A DNA stretch of 64,000 bases from Floccularia luteovirens (Eukaryota; Basidiomycota; Agaricomycetes; Agaricales; Squamanitaceae). The position numbers were made by a program, and so were the translations under genes. The first letter of the stretch is position 1, and each line of letters begins with the position of its first letter. Of this stretch, positions 24,975-36,596 are shown piece after piece. The stretch lies in contig VSJF01000004.1 in assembly GCA_009739215.1 (NCBI GenBank), positions 2,294,001 through 2,358,000 of the forward strand, written 5' to 3'. The notes beneath the pieces are model-generated. The model had not been told where the DNA came from. It saw only the letters and a list, made by a program, of their open reading frames with translations, and ran no database searches.

Positions 24975-26381
24975 CTAGAATGAGAGGGTCTGTCCGGCAC
25001 TGGCGACGACGGATGTCCTGACACTGCTGACTGGGAGGAGGGAGTAGGAGTATGGTGCCTGGTTGAAATTGCCAACTGGGGCGGTGTTGGGAGCACCGCC
25101 AAAGTCATTGCCACGAGCAACGGCGAAGCCACCGTCGGTCGAGTAAAGTGGCTGGTTAGTACCTAATTGGTTGTTAATTCCTGCGAGTTCGTTGCACATT
25201 ATGCTATCAACACATACCGGTCCACACATTGTTTTCAACAAGGAGTTGAGCACCTAAATCCAATTTAGTGTCATGAATATCAACTAACGTGGAAGAATAC
25301 GCACCATCACGAGTGTTAATTCCGTCATTGTTGTTGTCGAATACGTTGTTGAAGATGTGACCATGGCCGAAGCGGAATGATGGTGTGCGGGAGTTGAGGT
25401 TGTTCCAGTTGTTGTTTGCGTAGGTGACGGTTATGGGGGTGTCCTCAGCTCCGTTGCTGTCGGAGTGTCCAACGAGAGATGCCTTCCAGTGAGTGTAAAT
25501 CTTGCTGTTGCTGACTGTGACACCAGTGCAACCGTGAGTAATGTCGAGAAGACCATCGTAGCTGTGTCGTAGTGAATGTCTATCAGTAATTAGAAAAAAT
25601 CGGATTTTTGCACGACTCACAAGTCCTGGATAAAAATATCACATTTCAGCTAAAACCCTTTTGGAGAGGCGATTAAACGTACCTTGTCATGGTCCCTGTC
25701 ACTAGAGAGGTCGAGATGGTCGAGCCAAACTTGGTGTGACGCTTGAATACCAATGGCATCTCCAACGTCTGCCAAAACCTTTGAAACTTTGACGTTACGG
25801 ATAATAACGTTGCTTTCTTCTAAAACACGAAGACCAATGCCGTTGAGGGCTATTAAAATAGAAGTTAGATTTTACTTGTACAAATGGAGAAAGTGCGACT
25901 ATTTACCTGATCCCGACTTTCCAATGACGGACGTGTTAGAGCCAACTTTGACTACAGCACTTCCAGTAATTGTGCCTGCTCAAAATGTCAGCATTGCAGA
26001 AACAGTGAGAGAGTAAATCATACCAGAAATGATGACGATCTTCTTGGCATCGCCAGTGACTGCACTAGTCAATGCAGCAAGAGTGGTAACGGTTGTCGTG
26101 GTTCCGCCAGAACCACCAGATGTACTTTTTTATGTGATTAATTGACCGTAAGTTAATGCTCGGGAGGGTGAGGACATACCCTCCGTTTAATGTGGCATAT
26201 CCAATATTAGCAACATCTCCAGTAGATGCGCGCTTGACAATGCCCTCAGAAGGTGCAGCCTACAAAAAAAAATTAAGATGAAAATCAGTCATGACGCGTC
26301 GTGCTTTCGCGTCTGCAAGGTAAAACCCACAGTTGCGACTTGCACAGCGGCGAAAGCAATAACAGAGTAGAGCCACTTCAT
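24975..26381 (-). CDS. Secreted pectate lyase, polysaccharide lyase family 1
   Basis: It cleaves de-esterified pectin (polygalacturonate) by beta-elimination. An N-terminal signal peptide, MKWLYSVIAFAAVQVAT, precedes KRASTGDVANIGYATLNGG. Beta-helix motifs follow: GKSGSALNGIGLRVLEESNV, then SHQVWLDHLDLSSD (the vWiDH family signature), DITHGCTGVTVSNSKIYTHW with GHSD (metal-binding region), and NSRTPSFRFGHGHIFNNVF with the R-x-P-x-x-R catalytic arginine segment. The product ends ...SAGQTLSF and is about 310-320 residues with at least seven introns, normal for fungal PL1. Secretion implies a role in plant cell wall attack or litter decay. Confidence 0.9.
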
Positions 26382-28207
26382 TGTTGTGTCTGAAAGAGTT
26401 GAATAGACGATGTATTCTGCTTGAACATGGCTACCAGCATCGACATTTTATAGGACACGTAGAGTCTTGTCGGAGTACCCTCGGATTCTACAAGTCAATT
26501 CTAGCATATCAAAACAGGGATTGTGAGGAGAAACCGGTTTTGTTGTGGCGGTCCGTCGGTTCCGCTCGGCCCATTCGATTGTGAGTATTGAACAGCAAAA
26601 CGCCATCCTCAGTGACGTTGAGACCACCAAGAATGAATGTCAAACAGGCAGATAACCAAAAAAAAGGACTTAGACATGGAACCTGCCAATCCAGGGTACA
26701 AGGTTCTTCGTCACATGTGATCGTGTTTTTCCTTCCCAAATAGAGACCCACTATTTTCATCTAGTTCGTGATTGGTTAGAGTGTTTGTCTCCTTCCAAGA
26801 CAATCCAAGTGTTGCTGTTATGATTGCGCCCGAGTTTACATAAAAGAGTTGTAATAGGCGTTTCTGCGTCTTTAGAGACATCGGTAAAAGTTAAAACTAT
26901 TTTCAACCCCAGGGTGCTTGCAAAATATCATGCAACGCCGCAGGAAATGAGAAAATACTGCCAGCTGAATACCACTTGCAATGCGTTGATGGAATTAATA
27001 ATTCATTGCGGAGGTATTAGGTCGATCCATGAAACGGCCCGTCGATGGTGTACACATGTCTCCTGTCATCGAGGGCGGAGTATAGCGTAGAGTAACTCTC
27101 CTGTATCTGGTCGGAAGAATTTCTGGGGGTGCGGCAAAACTAGCCTCACAGCTGATCATGAGGGGCCGACGAGAGAAAACATTTTAACTATTGTTCGCTC
27201 GGGAAATCCGCTTGTATTATACCAACATAATGGAAAGTCTAGCTCTTTGCTGGCTTTGAAGTTACTATATCTACACTTTCAAAATTAAGTTTTTGCTTAC
27301 GAAATTAGGCATGGTAGATGACCTATCGGCGGGGATAGCAACACCCAAGAGAATCTTCGAAGGGAGCCAATTCTGATTAATTATTTCCATCATGGAGACT
27401 CCCATGAGGCATTCCAGTTTTGCAAAGCGAGAACCTGGAGTATGAAAGCCTAGGAAGGGTGGTTGACCATCATGGCACCTTGTAAAGCGGCGGCCCGCGA
27501 GGCCCGTCAAGCAATACGCATATCACATCCATACCAAACATGTCATTCCAACTCTAGTAACTTGAAGGAGAGTCGTATCACTTATTATACCTCAGCATCT
27601 TACTGCGATGTTGGCAGGTCATCGGCCATTCTTCAACTCGGGATATTCGAGCGGTAAGTGTTGATACGCTCTCTGAAGTTTTGAAAGTGACACGCCAAGA
27701 CAAAAACCAGAAGGTTTAGGTTTAGCCATCGCATGGAAATGAATGGAAAAAAACTTACTGTTCTAATGTCACATCAGCAGATTGTTAAAATAAGAAGAAG
27801 CCAAACATATCTGATTCATGCTGCATCCTCCCATCATATGCTAGTATCAAAGGGTGACCGAATTGTCGGGCACCGCTGAAAGTCACAATATAATATATAA
27901 AAGTCAGCACATTAAGAAAGAAGCCTCCGGGCCGTAAGATCTTCCAAGTAACATGAGGGAGGGCATCAAATAAACGTGAAGGAAGAGCTTTAATCATCCT
28001 GATCCACCTGTAAAAGTAATGTCACCTGAAGTTGCCAGGTCACACCTTGCAATTAGCTATTTACTGCAGTTACTCGCTGGCAAGCTCATGACAATACTTG
28101 TCTTGCCGATAGGTACCCAGTAAGTGGGGTGCAAAGAAGTGCATGCCTCTTTAGTTGTGTCTGGTCTGAAGAAGTTCTAAATAGATACAAAAAAATTACT
28201 ATTAGTC
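26382..28207. other. Intergenic, 1.8 kb, no supported gene
   Basis: Contains the pectate lyase promoter at its left end. Short frames on both strands (for example 27785-27997, minus) lack domains and splice context. No repeat structure was noticed. Confidence 0.55.
26443..26453 (-). promoter_or_regulatory. TATA box of the pectate lyase gene
   Basis: On the minus strand CCTATAAAATG lies about 65 bp before the ATG at 26381, followed by a pyrimidine-rich leader. Confidence 0.6.
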
Positions 28208-30167
28208 TCATGATCGTTTCACCTGGTAAAGTTCCCAGCCAACGTTCTCCAATGTCTCCACTTTGCCAAGAACCTCTTGTTCCATTGCTTTCATATAGCC
28301 TTCCATGGCAATAATGAGTGGTGGAATACTCGTGGAAAGTATCCGGACTGCAAGCAATCCGGCATTAGTGCTGTTATTGATGGCCACCGTCGCCACGGGA
28401 ATGCCCCTCTATAGTTTGGGATGAATATATGCAATTTAGAATGAGATGGGAGTGACAGGTTCTTACAGGCATCTGTACAATACTGTGTAATGAGTCTACT
28501 CCATCTAATGTGCTTCCTTTCACGGGTACACCAATTACAGGCAACGCCGTCATGGCAGCGACCATACCAGGTAGATGGGCAGCACCACCGGCGCCTGCAA
28601 TGATCGTCCGTAGGCCACGAGTTGCAGCCGACCTAGCGTACCCGATGAGTCTGTCTGGCGTGCGATGTGCAGACACGATAGTCAGTTCATATGGCACTGT
28701 GAAGCGATCCAAGATCCTCGCAGCAGCCAACATTACTGGCAGGTCTGAATCAGAGCCCATGATGATACCAACAAGAGGATGCCGGCTCGAGAAACCGGAG
28801 CCTGGAGCCGCAGGAGTAGGCGCATACAAGGACAGCTCCTCGGGTGAAGTTGATGGAAGAGATTCAAGAAGTGGCCTTAGTCGCATGCGAATCTGCTCAT
28901 CAGATTCAGCGACCACTGTAATATGGCCCATCTTTCGACCTTTTCGGCATTCAGCTTTACCATATAGATGAACAGATGCACCTGGAACTGTCAGCGCAAC
29001 ATTGGTGGTTTTGAGTATTTCCGACATAGATGACGAGTGGCCGATCAAATTTAGCATAACTGCGGATGGTACTTTGAGGGCGGTAGATCCAAGTGACAGT
29101 GAGAGAATCGCGCGGAGATGGTTTTCGTATTGTGATGTTTCACAGCCCTCTATCGTGTAATGCCCTGAATTGTGAGGTCGCGGGGCAATTTCGTTCACAT
29201 ATATGGTACCTACAGACCCATCAGTTATTCTGTATAGCTGCTCAACTATGACTGCTTGCCATCCTCCATAAGAAACATTTCGACACCAAAAACACCAGCT
29301 CCAAAAAGTGACCTCACCGCTTTTTCAGCTATAGATTGCGCACGCCGAGAAAGGTCAGGATCGCGGTTGCGCAGAGGTACATATACCAAATGGCAGATAT
29401 TATCTTTATGTACTGTTTCAACCACAGGATAAGATCGAACATCACCCTGAGTCGTCCGAACGACCATGACGGCGATCTCTTTCACAAAAGGCACCCATTT
29501 TTCAGCATATAGGGGGCGATTGCCAAGGGTCTGAATGGCATCCTTTGCTTGCAATAATTCTCGAACAATGTAATTCCCCCGTCCATCATATGCCAGCGTC
29601 CTGCTTTTTAGCATGAATGGTAGTCCCAGTTTTTGTGCAGCATTGTGTATAGAGTCTTCTGTCGGTTCTACTTGAAAGTACTCTGAGATAGGCAATCCGT
29701 TGGCGAAAAGATGGTCCTTTTGTAGAAGTTTGTCTTGGATGATCTTGATGGTTTGTGGGCTTGGATGGATAACAAGTGCTTGGTTCTGAAGAGCCACATC
29801 TTCTAATGTTGCAACATCAACGTGTTCGATTTCCACTGTTAGGACATCCACTTTGTTTGCCAGTTCACGTATTTTCTCTGGATCTTTGAATGATCCATCT
29901 ACATGTGAAAGATGTGGGACTGAATTGGAAAGAATTTGTTTCGCTGGTGCATCCTGTCCCACGTCAAGAATAATGACCTTGATATTGAGTAAGGATGCAG
30001 AAGCTGCTAACATGCGACCCAACTGGCCGCCTCCTAATTAAAAAAGGTTTGATTATATCTAGACATGGGACAACAGGATTCTGTGAATCGATTAGAATGA
30101 GGTTCAAGCCAATGGAAGCAGTAAGGCACTAACGCCCACCAAGAACTCCGAGAACTTTATCTGACAT
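28208..30167 (-). CDS. ADE2: Phosphoribosylaminoimidazole carboxylase (PurK-PurE fusion)
   Basis: This is the purine-biosynthesis step converting AIR to CAIR. It starts [12 protein letters not shown] with the first intron near the Gly-rich loop, then [20 protein letters not shown]. The ATP-grasp PurK half shows [19 protein letters not shown] and [18 protein letters not shown]. The PurE half begins at [17 protein letters not shown], with [40 protein letters not shown] and [12 protein letters not shown]; it ends ...[12 protein letters not shown]. Length is about 570 residues, matching the yeast fusion enzyme. One intron (29210-29259) has a GC donor (GCAAGC) and is required to read [15 protein letters not shown]. 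The gene is divergent from RSA3 with only 161 bp between start codons. Confidence 0.95.
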
Positions 30168-30328
30168 TTGTGCCAGAAAACAGAATCTTTGACCAGCGTG
30201 GTGAAGAAAAACAATCTAATATGATGGAAAAGTCCGATCTTGTGGTTTATAATTCTTTATCTAATCAGATAACCAAACTTTGTTTTCTTTTTCTGCATTC
30301 TAACTTCTCGTTTTTTTTTCAACCGGAC
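30168..30328. promoter_or_regulatory. 161-bp bidirectional promoter, ADE2/RSA3
   Basis: The start codons of ADE2 (30167, minus) and RSA3 (30329, plus) are separated by 161 bp, so initiation in both directions must use this AT-rich segment. A CT/T-rich tract directly precedes the RSA3 ATG. Confidence 0.6.
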
Positions 30329-30972
30329 ATGCCTCCCCCTGCGAAAACAGTGAAACCAAAAAGGAGAAATAGGAAAAGAAAGAGGCGTGCAGCAACTTCT
30401 TCAAGTTCTTCTTCATCAGACGCGTCCTCAGAATCAGAAGATTCATCTCCCCCAAAAAACTCAAAACTACCAGTTCTTGCGAAGGCTCCTGCAGATACAT
30501 CGTCTTCTTCAGAATCAGAATCAAGTTCATCAGAATCTGATGCCAGACCCCAGCGCCGAACTACCAAAGTTGCGTTCAAAGATGATCCCATGACCAGAGC
30601 AAAGGGGACCGCACAAGACGTTTCTAGGTCACCATCTCCTGCCTCAATGGCGATTCCATCGTTTCTCCCAACCGATGGTGACGTGCAAGAGCATACAAAT
30701 CAAGAACAGGTGTTGAAAGAGAGATTCAGGAAGTTTTGGATGGCCTCAATTGCGGATGGGTTCAAGGATGACCTGGAGGAAATTAGAAAAGTTTGTCCAT
30801 TTCCCTGTTATTTGCATGATTTTTGTTAATTTTTTTCTACTATTAGGAACCCAATTTAAACACTGCGCGTCTATCCTTGCTGATAGACTCTTTAGCCTCT
30901 GGCGCTGATGTATTTAATTCTTCGGCTGCTCAAAGTAGTAGTATGAACGAAATGCAAGTTATTTTGGAGTAA
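30329..30972 (+). CDS. RSA3: Ribosome assembly protein 3 (RSA3)
   Basis: Two exons (30329-30790, 30847-30972) give 195 residues. The N-terminal half is low complexity: a basic start, PKRRNRKRKRRAA (nucleolar signal), then Ser/Asp/Glu runs. The C-terminal half carries the conserved RSA3 domain: LKERFRKFWMASIADGFKDD, LEEIRK, then across the intron EPNLNTARLSLLIDSLASGA. In yeast Rsa3 belongs to the Npa1/Urb1 complex on early pre-60S particles. That complex's scaffold, URB1, is encoded 10 kb to the left. The start is the ATG after the T-rich leader; a longer upstream in-frame extension from 30170 would overlap the ADE2 start and is unlikely. Confidence 0.88.
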
Positions 30973-31293
30973 CTCAACTCGAAGTTCCTGGATCCTTGAA
31001 TCAGAACACCTTTGCGGGAACTTAACTCGAATGTACAATTTGTGGCTAGAACTTCTTCCATCCGGGCTCGGCACTCTGGTAATATGTTGTTGGGAAAGGA
31101 CTAGTAGTACCCTATAAAATCTCCAGTTTGTATATTTTAACATCTTAAGGGCCGTTTTAAGCGTACTTCATTGTCAGTAGGATGGCATCACACTAGCTCT
31201 AAGGTAACTTCGAGTTATATAGTATGGTCGTAATCAGTACGTTAATTAGATGTATCAAAAACATAAAACATTGGGTATCAAGCGACGAATAAA
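30973..31293. other. Convergent intergenic, 321 bp
   Basis: Holds the 3' ends of RSA3 (+) and the SH3/RA gene (-). AT-rich, with no other element seen. Confidence 0.6.
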
Positions 31294-34200
31294 TTAAAAA
31301 GATATTTGTGAATGAGCAGGTGATTGCCCACGAGATTGTTGCAAGAAAGAGTCGAGAACCTAAGCAGGAATCCCATACAGTCGTTAGCAATATTAGGAAG
31401 CAAAATCAAACCACACACCTTATCTATCTCTTCGAGTTGCTTGAATCCATTAGCATATATACCCCTCACACTTGGATGTATACTGTCCAGATCCAAGGGC
31501 CATCCGAACAGCATAGCATCAACAGGGTCCAGGGGTGTCTCAACTTGACGTGGTTGTTTTGACTTGTACTCGATTATGGCCATCATATGAGACAGACCAT
31601 AGTCCTCAGGTGGTATTGGGCGCATGCGTTGCTGTCTACGTGGAGATGCCTCTCGTGGACTTTCTGATGCTTGTAGAGGGGGGGTTGCGTATCCGGAAAA
31701 GTCAGACATAACAGACGCAATGGATGGGTGACGACGGTGTGAGGAAGTCGGCTTATTGGTGTTAGTGGGTGTTGTTGTGCCAGAGTTCGTCCCACGTTCT
31801 TCGTTGCTTCCTTTCCTGGTTTGGGATTGATATTGTGTTGCGCTGGGGAACCTCGAAGTAGATCCTGCCGATCCAGGCGTTACAGATCGCGAACGCGCTT
31901 CAACTGCCTCATCAACGACAGAATACTCGGAGGGTATAGATGAACGGCGACTATCCACGCTCACTTGCAAAGAGAGATGGCGGTCCTTCTGTTTCTCCAT
32001 TTTTTCAACTGATTTCTCTATTTTGATTTTGTTCAGCACACGATCCAATTTTTCGTTAATACCGTCTCTTCCGCGCGTAATTACACCCTCCAGGAGGTCT
32101 CGCTTGTTGACAGGGTTATTCTCTCGCCATTCTTCTTCTACGATATCACTGATGTCATATGTCTCGCCATCAGGTTCGACATACGAATAACGCATGCGAT
32201 CTGTTGACTCGAAACGGGAGCTACGCAGCATTACGTTGCCGGGCAGCAAAACATCCATTCCTCGCACGGAGTTGGTCTGAGCAGATAGGATAGCCCTTTG
32301 GTTTGCTCGCGTGGCTGCGCGCTGGGCAGCGATCAGCTCTTGACGGGAGAGTTGTCTCGGTTTGCCTTCCTCTATAGGACTGCTTGCATCATTACTGGAT
32401 GCTGATTCGCGATGCAAGTGCTGCAAAGCAATCTCATCAAGTGGAGCGGAGATGCGGTGGCGTGACGTCGAGTTGCGATAAGAGATAGAGCGTCGTAAGA
32501 CAAATATTGGATCATCTGGGCTGACATCTTCCATACCGCCTAAAAGTTGGGTTGAATCGACGGAGCGTCTTTTAGTCATGGGATTCTGACGTTCGACCGC
32601 ACGATATGTTGGGGGTCGAGGGAAAGCATCAATAACCTTACTTGAGGGTGCTAGCTCACGTTCTGTGATAGTACCCTTTGATTACTAACGCATCAGTGGC
32701 ATCAAAGAGTAACACATACCGTGATTTCCTGTGTTCACAACCAAACCGTACCTTACTCGACTTGAACTCCGCCGTTTAGCTAATTTATCCTCGATCTCAT
32801 CGCCTCCATCCACCACACCTTCACTGATTCCGAATCGCTCCAGACCGAGTTCAATAACTTCCGCTACAGTGACGTTCTTCGGGAACATGAATACTTTGCG
32901 TCTCAGAAGTGGGGACACCGTAGGTGTCGATGTCATCGTAGATTCTCTTAATGTGTCTTTGAATACGATAGCTTCTGTCAATGGGTGGAAAACCATATCG
33001 TCTGGGAGATCTTCCGAGTATATAACCAGTTGCAGCCCAAATCGGACTGATGGGGTGATGAAGCGTTCAGGTGAGACATTAGAGTTTGGTGACAAGGGAG
33101 AGGATACTGTCAAATACTGAGACCGCAAAGGGGATTGTGCATCTGCTTCTCCATGTGATGTATCGACAACGAGAGTCTGATCTCCCTCATGCCCGCTATT
33201 ACTGCTATCCAGGTCATCTCCACGCCTATTGAGGTAGAATTTGACTGCGGAATCGTCTGAAAAATCGTTCATCGGCAACTTTCTGATCGCTGGGTGTGCA
33301 GACAGGTTGCTCGCAATCGAACTGATACTCCCTACACTACTCCTCTTCACCTTGGGTAGCTCCATTGCTTCCACGACAAGTGACTCAAAAACTACTAGAG
33401 GGTTCTCCTGGGGCATCAACACAGCTGACGCGCCGCCTTCTATGCGTTTTATGGTAAGGTAATACTCGCCAGGATCTTCGCCGGCTGGTAGATGGAAACG
33501 CTGGATAGCTTGTTTTACCAGGTCTGCGGAAGTTGTTGAAGCGTTCAATAGTACTGTCTTGAATGTCGCTTCCGTTTGTAAGTTCTTCCCGGCGAACACA
33601 CGAATGACGCTGAGGTCGGGTACATTTGGGCCTTGTCCATCTGCAGTGGAGGATGGCAGAATGATAGAGCCAGGACGAGGGCGAGAGGCGGGCGGACCGA
33701 GTCCAGATCCAGAACCCGTAGAACTGGCGGAACTATGGTACATGTTCGAACCTGCCAATATGGCAACCGCAGACTGGAGCCCGTGTGCTTCAGGTGGCGA
33801 GGACGGGGAACGATTGAGATACTGCTGGTAAAGAGCTTGGTGTTGCTGGTCACGTTGGCGAAGCTGGTTTGCATGAGGTGAAATCCGTTCGGGAGTGACT
33901 GGTGTCGGCTGCTGTTGCTGTTCATGTTCATGTGTGCTCTGCGATTTTGATTCACTTGACATCCTCATTGCGATCCCCTGTTGTTGCATTGCAATGACCG
34001 TAGTTGGAGAGACTATGCCGTCCGGAATAGAGTTGTTAGACTTATGACCTGATCGACCCGACTCCTCAGAACCACTGATATACTCTCCGCTCTCGAGCGA
34101 CCCAACGGATGCGTTTCTATCTTTCGGTTTATCCTTCTTCCGTCCAAACAATCCTCCGAATACGGAAGATTTCTTCTTTTTCTCCTTGCCGTCCTCGTCT

Positions 34201-35652
34201 GGTTCGCGTGAAGGTTCTTTGCGCAATTTCCCTCCTTGGTTGGTTTTGGCCACTGGCGTAGAGCTAACGGGGGTGGCCATCTTCTCCTTTCCTCTCGCTT
34301 TTTTCCTCGCCTCCTCTGCTGCCTCCTCTTCACGAATTCGTTTTAGGCGCTCCTCCTCTTTTTGGGTATTAATAGCGGCGCTTGCATCGTACTCCTGTAC
34401 GTCCTTTTCACGCGCGATATTAGGCGTAACTGTAAGCTTTTTGGTCTCGGTCACATCAATCATATCTATCTGTACGGTAGGACCAGCTGTGTTGAGTCGT
34501 TCACGGGAGTTCGAAGGTCTCAAGGATTGTTGTAATTGTTGCTGTTGTAGTTGTTGCTGCTGCAGTTGGACTTGTTGCATCTGAGATCGTTCTGCTTCTA
34601 ATGCAGCTTGCTGCAGTTGTTGTTGTTGTTGCCGTAACAATTCCTGTTGTTTCTCTTGCATTAGTTGCTGCTGTTGCATTCGGAGTTTTTGTTGTTGTTC
34701 CATAGCCCGTGCTGAGGCAGGTTGGAGAGCATCTGGAACCATCAACGTCTGCCCAGCAGACCTGGCCTGCATGTCTTCGGCGGCCGCATCATCCCACTGC
34801 ATACCGTCGTCAGGCTCCATACCCATTGGCCCAAGCGCCTCTTCTCTTCTGCGCTGCATTTGTTCGTCAGCCAATCCTGCATCTTCATCTTCGTATCCTT
34901 CGTCATCCCATTCTATACCTTCCTCCTCTACTTCATCTTCATCCCAAACGGCAGGTGGATAGCGATGCACAGAAAGGGCAGGAGTGAACTGAACCCCTTT
35001 CGACTGCCGTGAGCGGCCTCTGACATCTCCACGCCCGGCAATTGGTGATGGAGTATGATTGGAACCCGCACGCGAGTTCATGTTGTTCCGGAGACGATCT
35101 TGGGATGCGTTAAGGTTCTCTTGCAGTTCAGCTTGCGTAGCGGACGCCAACTGAGATAGATGGTGAGATGAATGCTAGGGCAGTAAATTGACAGCTTACA
35201 TCAACATTACGGTGCTTGTTAAGGCGTGCTAAGCGCTCGAAAGGGGTCTCGATATTTTCAGCAGGGATATATCCAACTTCTTGCGTCTTCAAGACTCGCA
35301 CGAGCCACCAATAGCTATTACTATCATCCATTAAGAACAAACTGTCTCCTTTGACGACATTTGCTTGACCATCCACAGTTGCAGCAAAGCTGTGCAATGA
35401 ATATACAAGATCGAAGTCAATGGACTCGTTCGGGATTGACAGTGAGGACGACCCGTCGTCTTCGTCATCCATATAGTCATCACGTTCTTCACCCTCGGAG
35501 TCATCCTCTAAAACGGAATGCTCCTCGTCGTCAGTATAACTAGCAGAAGCCGCTTCTGCGTGAGCCTGGATATGGGAATTTTCATCCGAGTGAATCTGGT
35601 CACGCAGGTCAAAGGTATCTTGGCGACCTGCCCTCCGAGGGTCTCCCTGCAT
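31294..35652 (-). CDS. SH3 and Ras-association domain protein, polarity type
   Basis: Multi-exon gene of about 1,400 residues. After an acidic leader (DDEEHSVLEDDSEGEERDDY) an SH3 domain occupies about residues 82-142, with DGQANVVKGDSLFLMDDSNS, YWWLVRVLKTQEVGYIPAEN and the tail FERLARLNKHRN. This SH3 subtype is the one I associate with fungal Bud14/Tea4-like cortical polarity proteins. Next come an acidic stretch, a Gln-rich coiled coil with long Q runs (34.5-34.7 kb), and a KKKKSSVFGGLFGRKKDKPK basic block. A ubiquitin-like Ras-association fold follows (LSVIRVFAGKNLQTEATFKT ... YYLTIKRIEGG). A second RA-like fold begins KVFMFPKNVTVAEVIELGLE. The C-terminus has MDVLLPGNVMLRSSRFESTD and YGLSHMMAIIEYKSKQPRQ. 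It probably links a Ras/Rho-type GTPase to cell polarity; the exact orthologue is uncertain. Confidence 0.75.
34480..34715 (-). repeat. Gln-codon-rich low-complexity tract
   Basis: Runs of CAA/CAG (read as TTG/CTG on the plus strand) within the SH3/RA gene encode poly-Gln segments mixed with Leu, Met and Glu. They are compatible with a coiled coil. Such tracts are often length-polymorphic. Confidence 0.7.
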
Positions 35653-36596
35653 TAATATCTAGCCTCGCGCTACGGAATGAGAGAGGGGACGTTTAGGAGG
35701 AACAGGAGAAAAATGTAAACTTGAACGTGGTTGCAACGATTTCCTGATCATGATGGTTGTTTGTGATCGAGTTGCTTATGTTTGCCTTAGATGTCATTGC
35801 CCAACAACCCACAAAAATTATTTTTCATCATGTTCACCCCTGGACAGCATTTTGATATTGGGTTTAAAATGGGTATGTCTGATACATGATGCGGCTCTCA
35901 TCATCTACTGCCTGAGTTCAGGATGCTCCAAAGGGAGAAGCCAATATTTCAAAAGTATACATGTATATACCTGCACTCAAGTGAATATATATACTGTAGT
36001 GTCTGTCAAAATTCCATTTTCAGGACCCGTTACCGAGTCCATTAATGCAATATCAAGTAGTATTTCTTGCCAATCCTCAATAATAGGGTCTTTCAAAGTT
36101 GTCATTAATTATCCCATTATTTGTTCCATTAAGTCGTTTTTCCCGCAAAATTTCGATAATGGAACAAATAATGGGAATATTAATGGTCAACTTTGAAAGA
36201 CCCTAATGGAACAAAAATTAATGTCTCAATAATGAAGAGATTATTAATAAAACATCGGCCATTATAAACCCGTATGAACCCGGATTTTATGTAAATCAGG
36301 CAAGCTTCAGGGTAAGCTTAAAGTACATATAATCAGTTGAACCAAAAAGTTGTACTTCAAATTTCAGGCTACGTATGCAGCCGCTCATTACAGCATGTTC
36401 GCGTCGGGTCCCCGAAAGATTCTGGCAAGGTTCAAAAATTATTCTTAATACGACTTGTAAAAGTGCGTCCACATGGTCACCAGCTTGTTTTATACAAAAC
36501 GCCAATCCGGTACACAAAAGCCGACTCCGAAGCCGAATGGCTTTGGGTCTTTTATCCAAGCAATCGATTACATCGCGACATTTATCTCAAACCACC
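35653..36596. other. Divergent intergenic, 0.94 kb, with foldback repeat
   Basis: Contains promoters for the SH3/RA gene (-) and the M1 aminopeptidase (+) and the inverted-repeat element at 36086-36203. Confidence 0.6.
36086..36203. mobile_element. MITE-like foldback inverted repeat, about 118 bp
   Basis: The left arm at 36086-36131 begins GGGTCTTTCAAAGTTG and ends CCCATTATTTGTTCCATTA. The right arm at 36157-36203 is its near-perfect reverse complement, ending CAACTTTGAAAGACCC. The arms match at almost all of about 46 positions with a small gap or mismatch near the middle, around a loop of about 25 nt. The element is non-coding. TCAATAAT occurs just before the left arm (about 36077-36084) and again about 30 bp past the right arm, a possible but offset target duplication. 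It may be a non-autonomous DNA transposon or a locus yielding hairpin RNA. Confidence 0.65.

Noticed and set aside
27785..27997. Minus-strand frame with hydrophobic segment downstream of ADE2
   Set aside because: Single short frame with no extension on either side; hydrophobicity comes from AT-rich codons.
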